This document shows positions 6,599 through 8,711 of a stretch of 8,711 bases of DNA, one piece after another. The position numbers were made by a program, and so were the translations under genes. Numbering within the stretch: the stretch's first letter is position 1; each line of letters starts with the position of its first letter. Below the pieces are notes generated by a model. That model was not told the origin of the DNA, did no database searches, and was given only the letters and a program-made list of their open reading frames with translations. Source of the DNA: Candidatus Aerophobota bacterium (GTDB taxonomy: Bacteria; Aerophobota; Aerophobia; Aerophobales; B47-G16); assembly GCA_003648815.1 (NCBI GenBank), contig QMPZ01000056.1:1-8711 (forward strand), written 5' to 3'.

Positions 6599-6675
6599 TG
6601 GTGCGCTTGGGGGGACTCGAACCCCCAACCTACGGATCCGCAATCCGTCGCTCTATCCGCTTGAGCTACAGGCGC
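6599..6675 (-). tRNA. trnR: tRNA-Arg, anticodon GCG
   Basis: The minus strand folds into a complete 77-base cloverleaf including an encoded CCA. Parts in order: acceptor GCGCCTG; D arm GCTC/GAGC with nine-base loop; anticodon stem ACGGA/TCCGT with loop TTGCGGA, anticodon GCG (reads CGC and probably CGU); variable loop AGGTT; T arm GGGGG/CCCCC with loop TTCGAGT; acceptor 3' strand CAAGCGC; discriminator A. An A in the D loop after GG and discriminator A fit arginine identity. Position 5 (C, 6671) faces A68 (6607), the only mismatch in the acceptor stem. Most bacteria use an ACG anticodon for this codon box, so GCG is less common. Confidence 0.93.
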
Positions 6676-7104
6676 ACAATTTTAAGTTTTCACACATCTG
6701 CTTTTAAAATAATGTTTTTTTTATAAAAGTCAAGTAGATATAGTAAATGGGCCTAAGCATTGCTTCTGGAGGAGCCTTTTTAGGAAATAAGGAATCTCAC
6801 AGGTTAGCCGGTATCCAGAAGCTGGAGAGAATGCCTTAAAGGAAATGAAGAAGAAGGCTGCTGGGTATGGAAATATTTTATGCGAACTACAAAAAATGAA
6901 AGACTTTGAGCGAGGAAAAACTATTAAGACAGCTAAGGAGACAAACAGCGCCTTTCTGCAAAGCTTTCCTTTTTCTGCCTGTCATCTTAGATGTCCACCT
7001 TTTGGGCGATAAGGTGAGAGCGATCACCTGGCCCCGTACATTTCTCTAAATCACCATCATAAACGGGCATTTAAAACTATACTCCGAAGGTAAAATCCAT
7101 TTAC
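6676..7104. other. Spacer of about 430 bases without a convincing gene
   Basis: Apart from the tRNA promoter region I see no supported gene. A plus-strand frame stays open from about 6789 to a TAA at 7010-7012 and could start at ATG 6845 (55 residues, Lys-rich), but it has only a weak ribosome binding site and no family resemblance. A perfect 9-base inverted repeat (GCTTCTGGA 6762-6770, TCCAGAAGC 6814-6822) is separated by 43 bases. A short hairpin, AGGTGA (7012-7017) and TCACCT (7024-7029), has no T-run on either strand. The spacer lies downstream of the sugar permease operon and upstream of the tRNA on the minus strand; no strong terminator for the permease operon is visible. It may be decayed coding sequence or hold a small RNA. 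Confidence 0.4.
6706..6733 (-). promoter_or_regulatory. Possible promoter of the tRNA-Arg gene
   Basis: On the minus strand TTGACT (6728-6733) is followed after 16 bases by TATTTT (6706-6711), with an A-rich spacer holding a run of eight A. A start near 6699 would leave a leader of about 24 bases before the tRNA. The -35 box is good; the -10 box matches at four of six positions. Confidence 0.45.
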
Positions 7105-7953
7105 TTACTTTATGGCACCAAAAGTCAACCCCTTTATAAGATGTTTTGAGACAAGGAAGGTGAATATTATTGCAGGAATAAACATGATTACGGCCATAGC
7201 ACACATCCCTCTCCAGTCCATCACAAATTCTGAAGTAAAATCAAGAAGTCCAACAGGCATGGTCTTTGAGGATAGACTTCTTGTTAAAACTGATGCAAGC
7301 TGAAACTCATTCCAGGCCATTAAGAAGGCAAAAATTCCCGCTGCAGAAAGACCCGGCGCACAAAGTGGGAGATCAATTTTTATAAAGGTCTGCCATTTTG
7401 TACATCCATCTATCTGTGCTGCATCTTCCAGGTCCCTGGGGATTTCCCTTAAAAAACCATCCATAATCCATATGGTAAAGGGAATGTTACAGGCAATATA
7501 AACGAGAATCAAACCTCCAAGAGTATCAAGAAGTTTTAACTTAACAAAAAGCATAAAAAGTGGAAGACTTAAAGCTATTCCAGGTATTGCTCTGGAAAGG
7601 AGAATAAAAAGAAAAAGGGCATTATCTCCCTTGAAATTAAATCTCGAGAAGGCAAATCCAGCTAACGTTCCAAGAACAAGGGCCACACCGGCACTTCCCA
7701 GAGAAACAATTAAAGAGTTTCTAAGATAATCCCTTACTGGAACAGCTTGTTCTCCAACTCTCGGGCTGAAAAAAGCCTGCTGATACTTTTCAAAAGTTAT
7801 GTGCCTCGGGATCCAAACCGGAGGATAGGCATTTACTTCAACTTCAGGGCGAATAGAGGTAAAGATGATCCAGGCTGCTGGTATAAGCATAACAATAAGG
7901 ATAAAGTAAGCTAAAAATGTAAGAATATGTTCTTTACTTTTTTTATCCCACAT
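7105..7953 (-). CDS. Carbohydrate ABC importer permease, MalG-like (CUT1)
   Basis: An inner-membrane subunit of a sugar importer, 282 residues, the usual length for MalG/UgpE-type proteins. Six hydrophobic segments are seen. The cytoplasmic EAA loop that docks on the ATPase is at about 169-199 (REIPRDLEDAAQIDGCTKW..., ending in LPLCAPG), and the C-terminus KGLTFGAIK is typical of the group. The N-terminus with PAAWIIFTSIRPE and the FEKYQQAFFSP segment also fits. The ATG lies two bases beyond the stop of the upstream permease gene, and AAGGAGC (7959-7965) is placed five bases before it, so the two are co-transcribed. It pairs with that MalF-like subunit. No ATPase gene follows, which is common for CUT1 systems that share one ATPase. 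The transported sugar cannot be told from sequence. Confidence 0.92.
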   Translation of the reverse strand: MWDKKSKEHILTFLAYFILIVMLIPAAWIIFTSIRPEVEVNAYPPVWIPRHITFEKYQQAFFSPRVGEQAVPVRDYLRNSLIVSLGSAGVALVLGTLAGFAFSRFNFKGDNALFLFILLSRAIPGIALSLPLFMLFVKLKLLDTLGGLILVYIACNIPFTIWIMDGFLREIPRDLEDAAQIDGCTKWQTFIKIDLPLCAPGLSAAGIFAFLMAWNEFQLASVLTRSLSSKTMPVGLLDFTSEFVMDWRGMCAMAVIMFIPAIIFTFLVSKHLIKGLTFGAIK

Positions 7954-7955
7954 TT

Positions 7956-8711
7956 TTAGCTCCTTACTTTAAGAAGTTGCTTAAAAAGATAGTAGGCAAA
8001 TGCAATAGATATAACAACGGTAACGTAGGACATAGCGCACCCAAGGCCAAATTTGGTATCCACTATCCCCAATCTATAAACGTATGTCCATATAAGCTCT
8101 GTTCGATGAGCAGGTCCTCCTCCTGTCATTATCCGAACAATGTCAAAGGCTGTTGCTATATCAAGGGAACGAATAGCCATAGCGATAAAAATAAAAGGAG
8201 AAAGCAGGGGAAGGGTTATATATCTAAATTTCTGAAAACCAGAAGCACCGTCTACCTCAGCTGCCTCAAAAGGATCTTTTGGAAGTGATATAAGCCCAGC
8301 AGTAAAAATAATAATCATAAAGGATGTCCCTCGCCAGATCTCCGCAACTAAGATGGAAAACATAGCAAGATCTCCCTTGATGAGCCAGAGGATGGGTCGT
8401 TTAATAAGATGAAGGGTATAAAACAGGTTATTTACCATTCCAACCTGATCATTGAAGAACCATTTAAACTGAAATCCCACCAGAACCGGTGCAAACATCA
8501 TGGGAATCATAGAAATCGTTCTTAAAATTCTGCCACCTTTAAGCTCTCTTGATAAAAGAAGAGATATGCCAAGACCTAAGAAAAACTCCGTGTTTATTGC
8601 AATTGCAAGAAATATCACTGTATTTTTTAAAGATTCCCAGAATACAGGATCATGAACTAAGCTGATATAATTATCAAGACCGTTAAAAACCATACTTCCC
8701 GGAGTCAAAAG
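7956..8711 (-). CDS. Carbohydrate ABC importer permease, MalF/UgpA-like (CUT1), 5' end outside window
   Basis: This is the partner permease of the MalG-like protein. The frame is open through the right edge (the last complete codon is CTT, Leu), so the start and the first membrane helix, roughly 40 residues, are missing; the TTG at 8706-8708 is internal. The visible part begins near the FNGLDNYISLVHDPVFW segment that follows the first helix in this family. The EAA loop is clear (LPKDPFEAAEVDGASGFQKFRYITLPLLSP), followed by DIATAFDIVRIMTGGGPAHRTE, a strong signature of MalF/UgpA-type subunits. It forms a heterodimer with the downstream product. The binding-protein gene is expected further upstream, outside the window. 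Confidence 0.92.
   Translation of the reverse strand, partial: LLTPGSMVFNGLDNYISLVHDPVFWESLKNTVIFLAIAINTEFFLGLGISLLLSRELKGGRILRTISMIPMMFAPVLVGFQFKWFFNDQVGMVNNLFYTLHLIKRPILWLIKGDLAMFSILVAEIWRGTSFMIIIFTAGLISLPKDPFEAAEVDGASGFQKFRYITLPLLSPFIFIAMAIRSLDIATAFDIVRIMTGGGPAHRTELIWTYVYRLGIVDTKFGLGCAMSYVTVVISIAFAYYLFKQLLKVRS

Noticed and set aside
6771..6835. Fragments resembling cobalamin riboswitch pieces (AAGGAATC, AGCCGGTATCC)
   Set aside because: The conserved core and a proper B12 box are missing, the order is wrong, and no transporter or cobalamin gene follows in the right direction.
7012..7029. AGGTGA/TCACCT hairpin as terminator of the sugar permease operon
   Set aside because: There is no T-run on either strand and the stem has only six pairs.
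7047..7076. Minus-strand ATG near 7076 opening a short frame (MPVYDGDLEKCTG...)
   Set aside because: It stops after 27 codons, has no ribosome binding site and matches nothing I recognise.

Overview
The window looks like a chromosomal piece of a bacterium, probably a diderm anaerobe from a lineage I cannot name. Bacterial origin rests on strong Shine-Dalgarno sites, sigma-70-type promoters with near-consensus TTGACA/TATAAT boxes, an intrinsic terminator and an encoded tRNA CCA end. Both solute-binding proteins have Sec signal peptides without a lipobox cysteine, which suggests a true periplasm. The FmdE-type protein and a possible oxyanion importer hint at anaerobic Mo/W metabolism, but this is inference. 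I see no phage, transposase, CRISPR array or rRNA.

Layout. (1) Positions 1-3120, + strand: the 3' part of an unusual fusion gene (FmdE domain, zinc ribbon, TrmO/TsaA domain). It overlaps a periplasmic binding protein of the iron-siderophore/cobalamin/molybdate class, which overlaps a FecCD/BtuC-type permease. An ATG at 3117 opens what looks like the matching ATPase (MILKVEG...), but the frame loses ABC character after about seven codons, so this importer has no local ATPase. (2) Positions 3190-6099, + strand: a complete ABC importer of the TrpXYZ type (binding protein, permease, ATPase). It has its own strong promoter, and a textbook intrinsic terminator lies between the binding-protein gene and the permease gene. 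(3) Positions 6213-6590, + strand: a separately promoted 97-residue single-pass membrane protein of unknown function. (4) Positions 6599-6675, - strand: a tRNA-Arg with anticodon GCG, convergent with the small gene and with a plausible promoter. (5) Positions 6676-7104: a roughly 430-base spacer without a convincing gene. (6) Positions 7105-8711, - strand: two CUT1-type sugar ABC permeases (MalG-like, then MalF-like upstream). The second is cut by the window edge.

The protein-coding content is therefore mostly small-molecule import: one metal-chelate/oxyanion-type system, one aromatic-amino-acid-type system and one carbohydrate-type system, in three transcription units. The points most worth a second look are the FmdE-TrmO fusion coupled to a transporter, the abrupt end of the first transporter's ATPase gene beside a small palindrome, the terminator inside the TrpXYZ-type operon, and the tRNA-Arg(GCG) with an acceptor-stem mismatch.
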